Source of the DNA: Scytalidium lignicola
Lineage: Eukaryota > Ascomycota > Leotiomycetes
Assembly: GCA_002812745.2 (NCBI GenBank)
Contig: NCSJ02000180.1
Coordinates: 1 to 64,000, forward strand
Length of the DNA: 64,000 nucleotides
Direction of reading: 5' to 3'
The translations under genes and the position numbers were made by a program. Positions 45,798-57,194 of the stretch are shown here, piece by piece. Numbering within the stretch: position 1 is the first letter of the stretch; every line of letters begins with the position of its first letter. Below the pieces are notes generated by a model. The model was not told where the DNA came from. It was given only the letters and a program-made list of their open reading frames with translations, and ran no database searches.

Positions 45798-46194
45798 GCC
45801 TATGGAACGGAATCTTTCCGTTGATTTTGTATGCGTGCTTCTGTGTTTTACATCTGTTAGGCGTTTTATGGGTGTATGTTGGGAAAACTGGGATGTGGCA
45901 TGGACATAAACCATCCAAAAACTTATATGGAGGAAAGTATGATATTCGGGTTCTTAATCCAAGTCTGTAGAATTATACAAGTCTCAATTGTATGTATGGA
46001 TGCATGCATTTTATGTATTGTGTAATAGTTAGGTACGTATAAATAAAAAAAAGAGATTAGGTGACTACAGTGATAAATACCCCCAAAATAGCGGATATTA
46101 ACTATGCTTTCCCGTTTCCTTGCTTCATCTCCACTACGTTTCCCGTTTCTCAAAATGGTGATACATAATTATCTAACGTACTTCTTCAAGCACC

Positions 46195-49100
46195 TTATGC
46201 AATCTCGCTCTGCACCTGTGGTTCTCTACCCTTCAAGCCACCCAGCTTGAACGTCCTCCTAACAACAAACTTAGCCTCGTCTTTTGCAAACTGTGCATTC
46301 CTCATCGGCTTCCATTGCATCAAACCTCTCTGCTTGCGATGTAAGGCCTTCTCGTTTTCTTTGTAGCTTTTGAGCTGAGCAATCGGATTGTTGTGATGAG
46401 TAGGTCCGCTAGGCTCACCGTCTACACCATTTTGATCAGAGCTAGCGCCTCTCTCCGAAGCCACACATTCGTCATTTGTAGCATCGCGTATTCCAAGGTC
46501 ATCTTCTGAATCAGTAGAGGAAGTATTTTCAGAACTCTGGTCATCGACGCCGTTTATGCCAGAGTCACCATTGACGCCATCGACACCATCGACACCATTG
46601 ACACCATTGATATCATTAGTTTGGTTACCCGATGCCTGAGTACGATTCCTCAACGACTCAACACTACAAATCTTGTTAGCCCTGCTAAAGCTATCGTCTG
46701 GAATTTGTGAACCTACGCAGCTTCATCTACGCGAAAAGTTCCACCCCAATCTGTTCCATCCTTCGCAAGCCACTTTTTCTTTTCCTTTTCATCGGCATAC
46801 GCAAGGATATCTCGAGGTTTCGTAAGAGATTCTTCATGCAGTTTCCGAATACTAGGAGGCAGCTCATTGGTAACCACTCGACTACGGACTCCTTCGGCAT
46901 GGCAAGTTTCCCAAACCTCCTGTGTTTCGCGGGAATCATTGTCGACGACGAATCTGGCGTGATCTTCATCCATACCGGCCTTGAATCGGCCGCGGAAATG
47001 CAGGCGGCCAACTTCCTCGATCTTTATATCTGGAACATCTCTGAAGTTTTGCTCAGTGATGTAGTTCTGAGTCAATCTTATCCCTTTGTCCGTCTTCCAG
47101 ATCGGAATATTGATATCCTGTTCCTTATTATCCTCAAAGTGATGAAGCCATATTACCGCATAAGCATCAGCATTCCGATGAGAAGCTGAATGCAGCTCAA
47201 AGACGATAGGAGATCGGTATCGATATTTCACTGGTAACCGGACAGTGCTCTTTCCATTCTGTCTGGGAACGTCCCAAGAAATGCCGTCTCCTTCAGCAAG
47301 CTTCTTACATTGGCTTCTCTTCAAATCGCCAGAACTTCCACCAGTTCTCATTTTGATCTTACTAATTGTGTTGTATCCAGTGGCAAGGATGTTGTCTGAT
47401 GTAAACTCAAATGTTCCAACATCCCACCCCAGCTGCTGTGGTGGCAAGCGTGTTTCTACGCTTCTGAACAGGAGAGAGATTCTGACCCTACCATATCCAA
47501 TTCCACCGTCCAAAGGATACCATCTGGTAACTTGGCAGCTTGTTTGCATAAGATCGGCCAGCCTCAATGGCACCACGCCGAGAATTGGATCATGCTCTCG
47601 CATCCGCTGATCGCGAACGGTAACCGTGACGATCGCTGAGCGCCAGTCTCTGATGAACCGCTCAGTGCCAGCATTGAAGATAGGCTTGCTGCTCAAGACC
47701 TTTGAACGGGTGCGGTAGGTCTAATTGAATGTAAGTAAGCAAGCCCCTAGTCTAAATATCTCAGGTTGAAACTTACCAGCTCATCATTAAAGTGTATTGT
47801 GCAGTAGCTACTTGGCATCTTCTTGGACTCTTCCGCTATATTCTCGCCAGCAGGTTGAGCAGGTTCGTACTCCCTACCTTTTCGTTTGCCATTACTTCCC
47901 ATGATGTTCTCGAGCTCGAGGTTGACAATTTGGTGTATGACAATGCTGCAAACACCGGTAGGCCATAACGGATCTGGTGGTGTGTGAGCAACGGCATCCT
48001 CCTCATCGGTACTTAGCATGCCCTTCTCATCCTGAAGCTCTTTCCTATCTTTCAATTTATCGGGAAGGTTCACATCCTTTCCGTCAGTTCTCAGCTCTGG
48101 TCGGAATTTTGGTTTGCCAAAGAAGCCAACTTCCCAATGAAGCTCTCCAGGCATGGAGCTCTCTTCTTCCATACCGCGGAGTTTTGAAACGTGTGAATAC
48201 ATCTTGCCAGGATGTTGCATCATCTTTTGCATAGAAAGTTCCACCTTGCCAACAATATCATCAGATGTCGATCGATCGGAATCCCACAGCTCCATTGACA
48301 GCTGCTCATCGGCCTTAATGAGACCAGGGGTGACAAGGAGAGCACATGTCTCTTCCCAAATTGGATTCAGATCATCTTCAATAACCCGAGTGCAGTACAT
48401 TGGCTTTCCATACTTGGAGAAACTGACTGTGATGTACGGATCACTGCCGCCACCCTCACTACCCCGGCGATCTTGCTTACTCAATCCGATAGCCTTATGA
48501 ATCCTGATCCAGAGAAGACCAACAGCCTCAGTATCTTTCTGTATATCATCACCCTGTAGCATCTTGGTCATATCCAGAGTCAACGACTTAGGGGCGACAT
48601 ATTCGCTACAGACGGTTTTGATGGCAAAGTTGACAAAGTTAGAGATTAAAGGTAAATTGAGGATATTAACCCCCGCCTCAATCATGGGTGTGCAGCCAGC
48701 TTGAACCTGAGGAACACCCATGAGCGTAACTGTGACCGCTTTGAGAAATGGCGGTTCTGGGGACAATTGTAAGCGTAATCGAACAGTTCCAACCAGATCC
48801 AGGAGTTCCACGAAAACGGGGAAGGGAACTCCAAAGAGCCCTTTCATCCCAAGATAGAAAACTAGTTGCATGTGCATATTCTTTGCCTTGGAAGAAGTGT
48901 CCGAGGTAGATGGTGCAGCGTGATAAGCAAAAGCACATTCGATATTGTAGAAGTCGCCTCCCTGTTCGTCTGCGACGAGCTCCTCGGGGTCTTTATTCTT
49001 TTCCATTTGTTTACGAATGTCATCTTTCAATTCCTGAACCTGTGCATCTGGGAGCGCTCTTAGACTCAAGAGACGGAAAGGAGTGCTACCTTGATCGATT

Positions 49101-50182
49101 TCAGCAACTCGAACATTTTCGATTATCCCAGGTACCGAGGCTTGCATAATATCCTCCATCATATCCGCCACGGAGAGAAACAAGGCAGGATCGATCAAAC
49201 CCCACATAATTCCCATAAATGTATTAATCCATTCAACAGATTCAGGTATCAAGTTCGCTGTAGCCTATGAAATCTAGATTAGCCACAAAAGCCCTTTCAC
49301 ATATCGGGAATCTTAATAACTTACCATCTTGCCTCTTTTCTTCTCGCTCGTCCATTCGATTGCTCTTCCCTGCCTTAAAACTTCTTTCATCCATAAGAAG
49401 AGACCAGATGCTGCAGCGAAGCCCAAGGGAATAAGTCCGTAAAGCTTCCCGCCAAGCATCTTCCCAAAGATCGTGATAGCGAAGAAGAGAACAGCAGAGA
49501 ATATAGTGGCTCTTTGTTCAAGCTTACCAAACATTGGCTCATAGCTTACAGAAGGTGTGGGGTGGAAGAGTATATTCGTCTTTTCTCCGTGGATAGGCAC
49601 ATCCGATGTGGTGCCTGGTTCTACAGGATCTGGTGGTGCTGTAATGTCCTGATTCTTTCTGTACTCCTCTCCAGATTGAGTGGCTTCTGTTTTAACCGGC
49701 TATTAAAAGGTTAAGAACTATAAATCAAAACTCTTAAAGGGAGAGTGCAATGACTTACTGTAGGCTTGTTAAGATTGGCGTTAGGTACATTTAGCTGCGC
49801 TATGGTTAGTCCAAGCATCTTAGATTAGCAGAGATCACTTCATAATTACCTGATCCTCCAGAGCCCTAACAGCGGCTGGATCTACGTCTTCAATTTCCAC
49901 CTCCCTTCCCGTGGTTGGATCCGTGACCGACTTCCGGGAGCGCTTTGCATGCGCGAGAGCCTGATGATCTTTAACCTCTTCCTGTTTTTTGGTTTTATTC
50001 ATCGCATCAATTCTATTCTGTGGTCAGCAACAGAACACAAGCTTGATATGAGTAGAAAAAACATGCCTTGCGTCGCGTTCCTTCTTCTCCTTGTCCAAAT
50101 TCTGAATGAACTGTTGGACATTGGGAACAGGGTTGGTTCCGGAGTAGTGGCCCCCAGGGGCCTTCTTGTTGACAGCAGACAT
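46195..50182 (-). CDS. Mug190-type tricalbin: SMP lipid-transfer plus C2 domains
   Basis: Tethers the ER to another membrane and moves lipids through an SMP tube; related to tricalbins and to fission yeast Mug190. It starts MSAVNKKAPGGHYSG at 50182, then has a charged segment and a membrane hairpin (ATIFSAVLFFAITIFG ... LIPLGFAAASGLFLW). The SMP domain begins PESVEWINTFMGIMWGLIDPAL and runs about 250 residues. A C2 domain follows (GLLWIRIHKAIGL; SDPYITVSFSK; DDLNPIWEETCALLV; ELWDSDRSTSDD, with Asp residues that could bind Ca2+). A second C2 is split by an intron near 47720-47770. The last intron (about 46665-46716) links DEAA to VESLRNRT and adds a tail of about 150 residues with repeated NGVDG units and a basic end. 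About 1,200-1,250 residues in all. Convergent with RFC5, divergent from NagA. Confidence 0.88.
46560..46620 (-). repeat. 9-bp coding tandem repeat (NGVDG units)
   Basis: The forward strand repeats ACACCATTG/ACACCATCG, which encodes runs of Asn-Gly-Val and Asp-Gly-Val in the tail of the Mug190-like protein. It is likely to vary in length between strains. Confidence 0.8.
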
Positions 50183-51122
50183 GATAGCAAACCTTGGATT
50201 ACGGTGAGGGGGTATTATTAACACAGATAGAGAAGAAAGTCAACAGCGGTAACAGTTCAATCGTAGGAATTGATTGGAGCGATGAATGACCTCAATGGTG
50301 TCGAGACGGTACTGGTCATCTCACAAAAGGGAGGAAGGAAATTATGAAAATGATGGATGGTTCAATGAGCAAGCTATTAATAGAGAGAAAGGAAAGAGAG
50401 GGAGAGAAAGAAGAGAGAGAAGCCAGCCATATGTGTTCCAAGCTTTTGGGTAGATGATGTCTAGGCTTGATCTTGGATGCTCTGCTATGACATCACCCAC
50501 AGAGCATCGCACTGGCTGACAGCAACGAGACAGTAAACGCGCGCCATCGCAGCGCTAGATTCACAGAATAGCTGTATCGAGCAATAGTCTACCTCGAAAT
50601 CCAGATGCTTGGTTCAATTGATATCAGTGATGTTGTGGCTTTCTTCTCCTCCAACACCATCTCACTTGATATAATTAATAAAGGAATGTCGACGTTGTTG
50701 CAACCCAATGATCGCCCCCCAAGACTCGGGAGGCTTGCAAGGCTGGCTTGGTCCCCTAAAGGGTGCGGCGCCGCTGTAACGTTGAATCTGCACAAAGTGG
50801 GAGGGCAGAAGAGGGGAGCATTTAACGCATGCGTGTCCCAATGGAAAGCAAAAAACATGATACACTTAATCGGATCACAAAAAAGGTTTCTGAATATAGA
50901 TCCTCTTTCCCGGGATTTACAGATCATTTCTGGCGCAAGAATAAGGTATGAGCGCCGTCTTTCCTTGCAGTACCCCTCCCTACAGCTAGTTTATCGCAGA
51001 TCTAAAATCCAAAGCCCCTCCATCGCCGAGCCGGGACATGGTGTTGGATCAACTTAATGGTACTGGTTATTGTAACTAATCGAGCTATATCTACTTAGTC
51101 GAGTTAGACAGACACACTCCAA
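50183..51122. promoter_or_regulatory. Divergent promoter between Mug190-like gene and NagA
   Basis: The gap is 940 bp between two start codons. It has a GA-rich run at about 50380-50425. A 150-codon plus-strand frame (50605-51057) has no motif and overlaps minus-strand frames, so I do not call it. Confidence 0.45.
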
Positions 51123-52334
51123 ATGTCTCGACCAACTGCATTCGTCAATGGTCGTCAGTGCATCCATGGCAAGCTGGTCCGCCAGAATCTCTACGTCAGT
51201 CCCGAGGGTGAGATCATCGACCCTGTCCATCATCAACAGGCTGACAACCAACAACCACCTTCCCTCGCCGAACTCTACAACGTAATTGACCTCAACGACG
51301 CCGTCATAGCCCCAGGCTTCCTAGAGCTGCAAATCAACGGGGCATACGGCTTCCACTTCACACACTTCACGGGTGCAACCGCCTACGTAGATAATGTCCA
51401 TCAGCTCGCAAAGCAGCTACCCAAACATGGTGTGACGGGCTTCTATCCAACCATCCCTACGGTCACGAAGGATGTCTTCCAGAAGGGCCTCCCGTTCCTA
51501 AAGCCAGCGGCGCATCATCTAGATGAGGCTTCCGTGCTTGGCGCCCACGTCGAGGGGCCTTTCCTTGCACCATCTAAGAAGGGAGCTCACGATGCAGCGC
51601 ATATGCACATTCCAGCTGCGACGACCTTAGAATCTGTTTATCGAGAAGAAAATCTCAAAGATGCCATTAAGATAGTCACATTAGCCCCAGAGTTGCCAGG
51701 GGCTCTGGATCATATCGAAACATTGACGAAGAAGTACGGGATTAAAGTCTCGATGGGCCACAGCGCAGCCACAAATGCGGAAGGGCTACAAGGCATGAAG
51801 GCAGGAGCAAGTCTACTCACGCATACGTTCAATGCGATGAATCCACTGCATCATCGTGAGCCTGGATTAATTGGGCTCATTTCATCCCCTTCACCACCGT
51901 ACTTCTCTCTCATAGCAGATAAAATCCACCTTCACCCCGACGTCGTCGTATTAGCGTACCGTTCTGCCCCAAGCCATTGCATTCTCATAACAGATTCTAT
52001 AGAGTTGGCTGGTTGTGCTGATGGCCTCTACCCAGGCCACTCCCAGGTTCCCTTCAATCAGCGCAAGGTTGGCAACATGGTAACAATCGAGGGAACAAAT
52101 ACCCTGATCGGGACCTGCATTTCTCTCGACGAATGTGTTAGGAATCTGAAAACCTGGGCTGAAATTAGCATAGAAGAGGCGGTAATGTGCGTTACAGAAC
52201 ATGTGGCAGATGCCATGGGACTGAAAGATAGAGGGAAGCTAGAAGTTGGAAGAAGAGCAGATTTGGTTATTCTCGACGATGATGGAAACGTGAAAGACAC
52301 TTGGATCAAGGGGCAATTGGTCTCCAGAAGCTAG
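51123..52334 (+). CDS. N-acetylglucosamine-6-phosphate deacetylase
   Basis: Removes acetate from GlcNAc-6-phosphate in the cytosol, feeding chitin-derived amino sugar into glycolysis through glucosamine-6-phosphate. It is a single exon of 403 residues, as expected for NagA. Metal and substrate residues lie in the usual motifs: HVEGPF (His142, Glu144), SMGHSAA (His213), LTHTFNAM (His234), then LITDSIELAG with the catalytic-type Asp291. The beta-sandwich parts come from both ends (early VIAPGFLELQINGAYG; late GRRADLVILDDDGNV). The start is the ATG at 51123, in context AAATG. No related catabolic genes are beside it here. It is divergent from the Mug190-like gene and convergent with COX11. Confidence 0.95.
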   Translation: MSRPTAFVNGRQCIHGKLVRQNLYVSPEGEIIDPVHHQQADNQQPPSLAELYNVIDLNDAVIAPGFLELQINGAYGFHFTHFTGATAYVDNVHQLAKQLPKHGVTGFYPTIPTVTKDVFQKGLPFLKPAAHHLDEASVLGAHVEGPFLAPSKKGAHDAAHMHIPAATTLESVYREENLKDAIKIVTLAPELPGALDHIETLTKKYGIKVSMGHSAATNAEGLQGMKAGASLLTHTFNAMNPLHHREPGLIGLISSPSPPYFSLIADKIHLHPDVVVLAYRSAPSHCILITDSIELAGCADGLYPGHSQVPFNQRKVGNMVTIEGTNTLIGTCISLDECVRNLKTWAEISIEEAVMCVTEHVADAMGLKDRGKLEVGRRADLVILDDDGNVKDTWIKGQLVSRS

Positions 52335-52537
52335 AACCTTAGAATCTCTTAGAATCANTTTTTTATAATAATTGAGACAGACTATATATTTAGTTATAGA
52401 TAAAGTGGATTGTGGTATATTCAAATATAGATAATGAGACATATATTCATACGAGCTTTTCTGTACAGATCCTTATTCTTTTTTACATTTCCGGACTCCC
52501 AATTTATGCACTTAATCTTCTATTCATACACACCCAC
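52335..52537. other. Convergent 3' flanks of NagA and COX11
   Basis: The 203-bp AT-rich gap contains an N before a T homopolymer at 52358. No terminator structure stands out. Confidence 0.5.
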
Positions 52538-53593
52538 CTACACTGGTACAGGCGTTAGATGTCCCTTCTTATCATATTTCGCTTCTGGTAATTTGTTAGC
52601 CCTTTTTTCTCTAGCCTTCAGTTTTTCTCTCTAAAGGATGGAAATGCCTTGCCAGAGAGGAGGAAAATAGGTTGAAGNAAAAAGTTCAAACGTACTGAAG
52701 AATGTATAACTAAGCGTAATCTGCTCAATGCCCTTCATATTGGAATCATTCACAAACTCGGGATCAATATAGAAAAAAACCGGCATATCCACCGTCTCGC
52801 CGGCATTCAACCTCTGCTCCTCAAAGCAAAAGCACTGGATCTTGCTGAAATAGGGTGCCACCTGTCCCGGCGTGACGCTGTATGTCGCCACCCCAATGAT
52901 ATCCTCATCGGACTGGTTCGTCGCCGTGTAGAACGCCAGTGCCGTCTCGCCCGGAAGCACCTTCACCTCTCGCTGCTGCGGCACGAATTTCCAGGGAAGG
53001 ATGTCGGACACGGAACCATTGAAGGTGATGCGGATGCGCTTTGCGTCGGTGACGGGTCGGAGGTGGTCCGCTGGGTCGCCGTCTACTGCGCCGTGACCTG
53101 GTGCTTTGACGGGTTGGCCTCCCCAGCCGGTTGTCTGGCAGATCTAGAGAAATTTGGAATTAGCTGGGGATGCAAAATTTTTGATTGGAAAATCAAAGTA
53201 TAAAGATTAGACACACCATTTTATACATTGGGACGGAACCGTAGGCGAGTGTAAGTGTCCCTAGAATGACCGCGAGGACGTAGTACCTTGGGAATTTTCA
53301 ATTAGCTTATATATTCTAGATGTATTATTTAAGCTTTCTCCTTCCTCATCTGCTCACATTGTAGAATTGTTCTTTTTGTTGAGTTGAGCACGCACTTGCT
53401 CCATCGTGGGCGCAACATTGTGCTGGGGCTTCGAAGGGCTCGAGTTCGATACAGACCGGCGCTGGTTCATGGATGACAATCTGAGGAAGGTCGTCGACGG
53501 CCGTGGCCGAGCCGTCAACTTCGCACATGAAGAACATACCCAGGGCACATCTCTACGACCGAGGCCGGAGAAGACTCGGGGAAGTTTGTTCAT
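52538..53593 (-). CDS. COX11: Cytochrome c oxidase assembly protein COX11
   Basis: Inner-membrane copper chaperone that helps build the CuB site of Cox1 in mitochondria. Exons are 53358-53593, 53217-53286, 52696-53143 and 52538-52626 (843 nt, 280 residues, frame kept). The N-terminus is Arg/Ser-rich, as in a mitochondrial presequence. One helix follows (YYVLAVILGTLTLAYGSVP), then MYKMICQTTGWGG with Cys104, and the intermembrane-space copper motif CFCFEEQ with Cys206 and Cys208. The end, KYDKKGHLTPVPV, matches the family's C-terminus. The last acceptor is AGAGAG before AAAAACTG; a nearer AG would lose that conserved end. An N at 52678 lies inside the last intron, so the protein is not affected. 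Confidence 0.93.
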
Positions 53594-54724
53594 TGCTCTG
53601 GAAGATACAACGGCAATTCGAGTCCTGCCTCTTTAAAAGAGCGCAGTAAGTTGTGTAGATGGTCGAATGTTCATCGAGGGAAACGATGCCGGAGAAAGGT
53701 TAATCCGGTGGAAGAATCAACCCATATCCTCTAACCACGACAAGAGAGAAATGCACGAGTTGATGTTTTGTTGTGGGCCATTATTTATTGTTCGAGGTTA
53801 GCCTCTGAGCTGACCAATTAGAAAAAGAGGCACTTCTTCCACTCAAATCCCGGAATCCCCGCGGTATTCGAATTACCACGAAGTACTCCCGAAGAATCTC
53901 CTGCTGGTGGTTATAAACGATATTGATGATTTATTTGTTACTATTAGCAGACTACAGGGAGCCTGGCAAAGTACTCTGAACAGACTTGTAATCTCAGCGA
54001 TAAACACGATTATACACAGAACAAAATGCACGCAGCGAGATTAAGAACCATAGTTAAATTATAATTGATATCAAACAGGAGCTTCCTTAAGAAATGCACC
54101 AAATGATGCAAATATTATCGTACATCACCAAAATCTGCACTGATCCACTCCAAGTCCAGGGAGTAGACACAGAGCTATATTGCGAATAGGTGATGTGAAG
54201 AATAAAATCAGTAAATAACCCCTACAAGAAAATAAGGGCTCAGAGGCAAAGCGATGATTCTAGTCATGAAACTCCGCTGCTCATACGAAACGTTTATCAA
54301 GTCATAATTCGTCCATAGTCTTGCTCATATACCACCAAAAATAACCAAAAGTTGATGAAATAGAGAAATGATAACATAGACCACATCGTCTAATCCAGAT
54401 CTCCCAATTTGCAAAGTCTTAGCCGACAAAACTCGATCGGTATATCTTATTGATGGGAGATTAGATGATGGTAATAGTGGTGTTTGCTATCGTCGCCAAT
54501 TTAATGATCCAAGGAGAAAAGGCCCCGATATATGATATTACGGCCCTCATTGCATTGGAAGAATTTGCGAACACCCCCTTTTGAGGCTCCATTTCAAAAT
54601 AGCTTTAATATGCCTGCCAATCCAGCAACCTTCCAAAATATTTCAATATCACTGTCAACATTTCATGTGACAGAATGGCGTCATCAGAATTCTTCAATCT
54701 TCGTATAGGTGTGACCAAACCTAG
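53594..54724. other. Spacer, 5' of COX11 and 3' of the nuclear protein gene
   Basis: No gene is recognised across 1.1 kb. Base composition is AT-rich between 54000 and 54700. Confidence 0.45.
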
Positions 54725-55954
54725 CTATATCGAATAAGAGGTATTTGGTCGGTCTTCTGCTTCCGACGTCTCAGATATCTCTGACATCTCCGAGTCTGTC
54801 TTCTCTGAATCTGTTGTATCCACAGACTGTCCTCTCCATATTGCTGTTGCAGGTGTTTTACCTGCATCTTGAATGGCTGTGGTAGGAGTGCCGATTATCG
54901 GGTCCGGTTCCTCCTCGTCATTCGACCCTATCGTCCAAACCCATTTCCTCTTCTTCTCTCTCCTCCTCTTTCGCCTCCTTGTTTTCGGGGAGTCTGGTTC
55001 CTTCTCGGCTCCTAATCCAGCCATGCGACGGCGCATCTCCTCGAATGGACCAGGTGTCTGGCCGCCGTCCCTTGTTTCGACGCCTTTGTACGCCATGGCC
55101 ACATCCAATGTCTCTGATGACTCAATTTCCGGATCAACAGCTGAGGCGGGAGATTCCTCGGCAAGAAGATCGATATGTGATTTAACATACGTATTTGTGA
55201 CAATGGTTTGAGTCAAGGGTTCATTATAGCCCACTTTCTTTGCGACTCGATTAGCAATCCGCATAGACATCCGAGTCGGAGTGGCGGGTGTTACGCTTGA
55301 GCGAGGAGGTAATGGCGAATTACGCAAAATGCTCCGTAGACTTCGTGGATGTGTGTATGGAGGTACTTGGAAGCGACCACCACCTACTGTTGCCCTTCGT
55401 CGTGGTGTTCGGGGAGATCCGGGCGAGTTGGGGCTAGAATGATTTGCTGAGAACGTGAATACTCTAGAGGCTGGTTGTTCACTTGTCCCAGCTGATTGAG
55501 GAGGCGTAAAGGTGTGCGGTGTCTCACTCGCGGTATACACTTTGGGATGTGCTGTGACTGGAGTTAATTCCTCAATGGCTGAGCTGGGGGTGTCTGGATA
55601 GACAATGGAGTATGGACCTGGAGTCTGAGTTCGCTGTGATGGAATCCTATATCCATCTCCAGTTATGGCAGTCTGAAGGCGGAGTGATGTCGGCCTCGTG
55701 CTGATAGCCGTAACCGGCGGCCGAGCCGTTGCCGGGGAGGCATTCTCAATAGCAGCAGCATAGGCATTCGATAGTGTATTGAATGATGTAGGAGAGGAAG
55801 GGTCAATATCGGCCTTGAGAGAAGTTTGAGACTTCCCCAGGCTCGTAGGGGTGGCGACATTCTTTATCTGGAGAGAAAGCCTGGGCCGTTTTGGGGGCGA
55901 CTGGGAAGTAGGAGACTGTGACATGGTTGTTGTTTGAGTGAAGGGAAGCAGCAT
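54725..55954 (-). CDS. Ser/Thr/Pro-rich basic nuclear-type protein, unknown
   Basis: The 409-residue frame (or 399 from the inner ATG at 55924, which starts MSQSPTSQSPPKRPRLSL and looks at least as good) has no intron. It is mostly disordered, with Ser-Pro and Thr-Pro sites that could be kinase targets. A basic cluster, TRRRKRRREKKRKWVWTIG, lies in the last quarter and looks like a nuclear-localisation signal joined to a conserved WVWTIG strand. An acidic tail closes the protein. A helical patch around IANRVAKKVGYNEPLTQTI is the other ordered-looking part. I recognise it only as a common filamentous-fungal hypothetical. Divergent from Pol iota by 1.2 kb. Confidence 0.8.
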   Translation of the reverse strand: MLLPFTQTTTMSQSPTSQSPPKRPRLSLQIKNVATPTSLGKSQTSLKADIDPSSPTSFNTLSNAYAAAIENASPATARPPVTAISTRPTSLRLQTAITGDGYRIPSQRTQTPGPYSIVYPDTPSSAIEELTPVTAHPKVYTASETPHTFTPPQSAGTSEQPASRVFTFSANHSSPNSPGSPRTPRRRATVGGGRFQVPPYTHPRSLRSILRNSPLPPRSSVTPATPTRMSMRIANRVAKKVGYNEPLTQTIVTNTYVKSHIDLLAEESPASAVDPEIESSETLDVAMAYKGVETRDGGQTPGPFEEMRRRMAGLGAEKEPDSPKTRRRKRRREKKRKWVWTIGSNDEEEPDPIIGTPTTAIQDAGKTPATAIWRGQSVDTTDSEKTDSEMSEISETSEAEDRPNTSYSI

Positions 55955-57194
55955 TATATATATTCCAAACTATGATCCCCAAAGATCCCTTTCGGTCGAG
56001 CGACCTGGTATGTACGAAGCAATAGTGGGCAACTGGGAATCCCGATCAAAGCATGTCGAGTCAACCGACACGAAAGATCGTCAACGCCTTTGAAGTCGCC
56101 GGGTTGGGATGTCGTCCAGATGAATTTAAAAAAAAGGATGATGCATGAAAGACAAGACAAAACGAAACAATAGAGATCCCACCAGCGGTATATGTATTAT
56201 GGATGAAGCCCTTTAATCAAACCATAAATAAGAACACCCTAGAGCAGCACAAACGTGGAGAGATCGCAGACAAGGACCTAATGCGGGTGATCCAGACAAG
56301 GCTTCACATTAGGCGCGATGTGACAGTATAATAAGCCGTACAGGAGCGACCTGGACAAGGACGGAAAATAGAGCAGGCGACCTACATTGGGTGTAGTCCC
56401 AGCCGCGAGGACATGATGGCGGGACGTTGGAGAATGTGTGTGGCCACTTGAAGCGCTGTGATGCTGCGATGCTGCGATGCGGTGTAGGGGGCGCGTCGTC
56501 ACATTGCCACCATTGGCCCGCCGAACGACTTGTTGGCCTCCGGGACGGCCAGGATGCGGCGGCTGAGACTGGCGGTCTCTAAATTTATCCCTCTCAGCTC
56601 TATTTACAGAAAACCCCGTGCCACCCTGGGCTGTGGCACAGAGAGAGCGATATGGCTCCTGGTTCGCTGACTGGTGCGGAGATGCTTGGACTCGAGACGC
56701 ATGGCGGTGGTGCTGGAGGTGTCGATGTTGATGAAAAGGGACGAGATGGGGGAAGTGAAGCCGGTGAAGGAAACTGATGCCGCGACTGGCAAGGAGGGGA
56801 TCCGGGTGCTGCCTGATTTACTCCACCATCACTACCTGACCTATCAGGCACTCGCCCAATCGAGGAAATTGCTTGGTCTTGGACGCGCAAACGCAGACGC
56901 AGACGCGCGCAGACGCGGCTACCCTACGTAACCCCCAACAGCCACAAGGAAGGTGATGAGGTCCTAGTACCGTACGTGACCAACACCTCCTCGATCGACG
57001 CCTCCTCCAAAGCTTCTTCTTCCTTGGAGGATTTTTGCTTCGGGTCCCTAACGGCTGGGTCCAGCGCGATCTGTCCTGCACGTTTAAGTGCTGATTGCAG
57101 GAAGCATGCAGTCGGCAGAGCAACAGTGTTTCCGTCCAGCCGGTCATGGGAATGCCACCTAATCTGCCTCGAAGAGACGGGAGGATCATAGTCC
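55955..57194. promoter_or_regulatory. Divergent promoter region before Pol iota
   Basis: The 1.2-kb gap is GC-rich at 56400-57190. A minus-strand frame of 90 codons starts at 57196, nearly on top of the Pol iota start, and could be a small gene (MDYDPPVSSRQIRWHSHD start), but nothing identifies it. The CGCAGACGCAGACGC repeat sits near 56890. Confidence 0.4.

Noticed and set aside
50605..51057. 150-codon plus-strand open frame upstream of NagA
   Set aside because: No motif, overlaps a 112-codon minus-strand frame, and lies in the expected promoter of two divergent genes.
56600..56931. Several overlapping frames of 60-96 codons
   Set aside because: Low-complexity Pro/Ser/Ala or Arg-rich translations on both strands, a typical shadow of GC-rich non-coding DNA.
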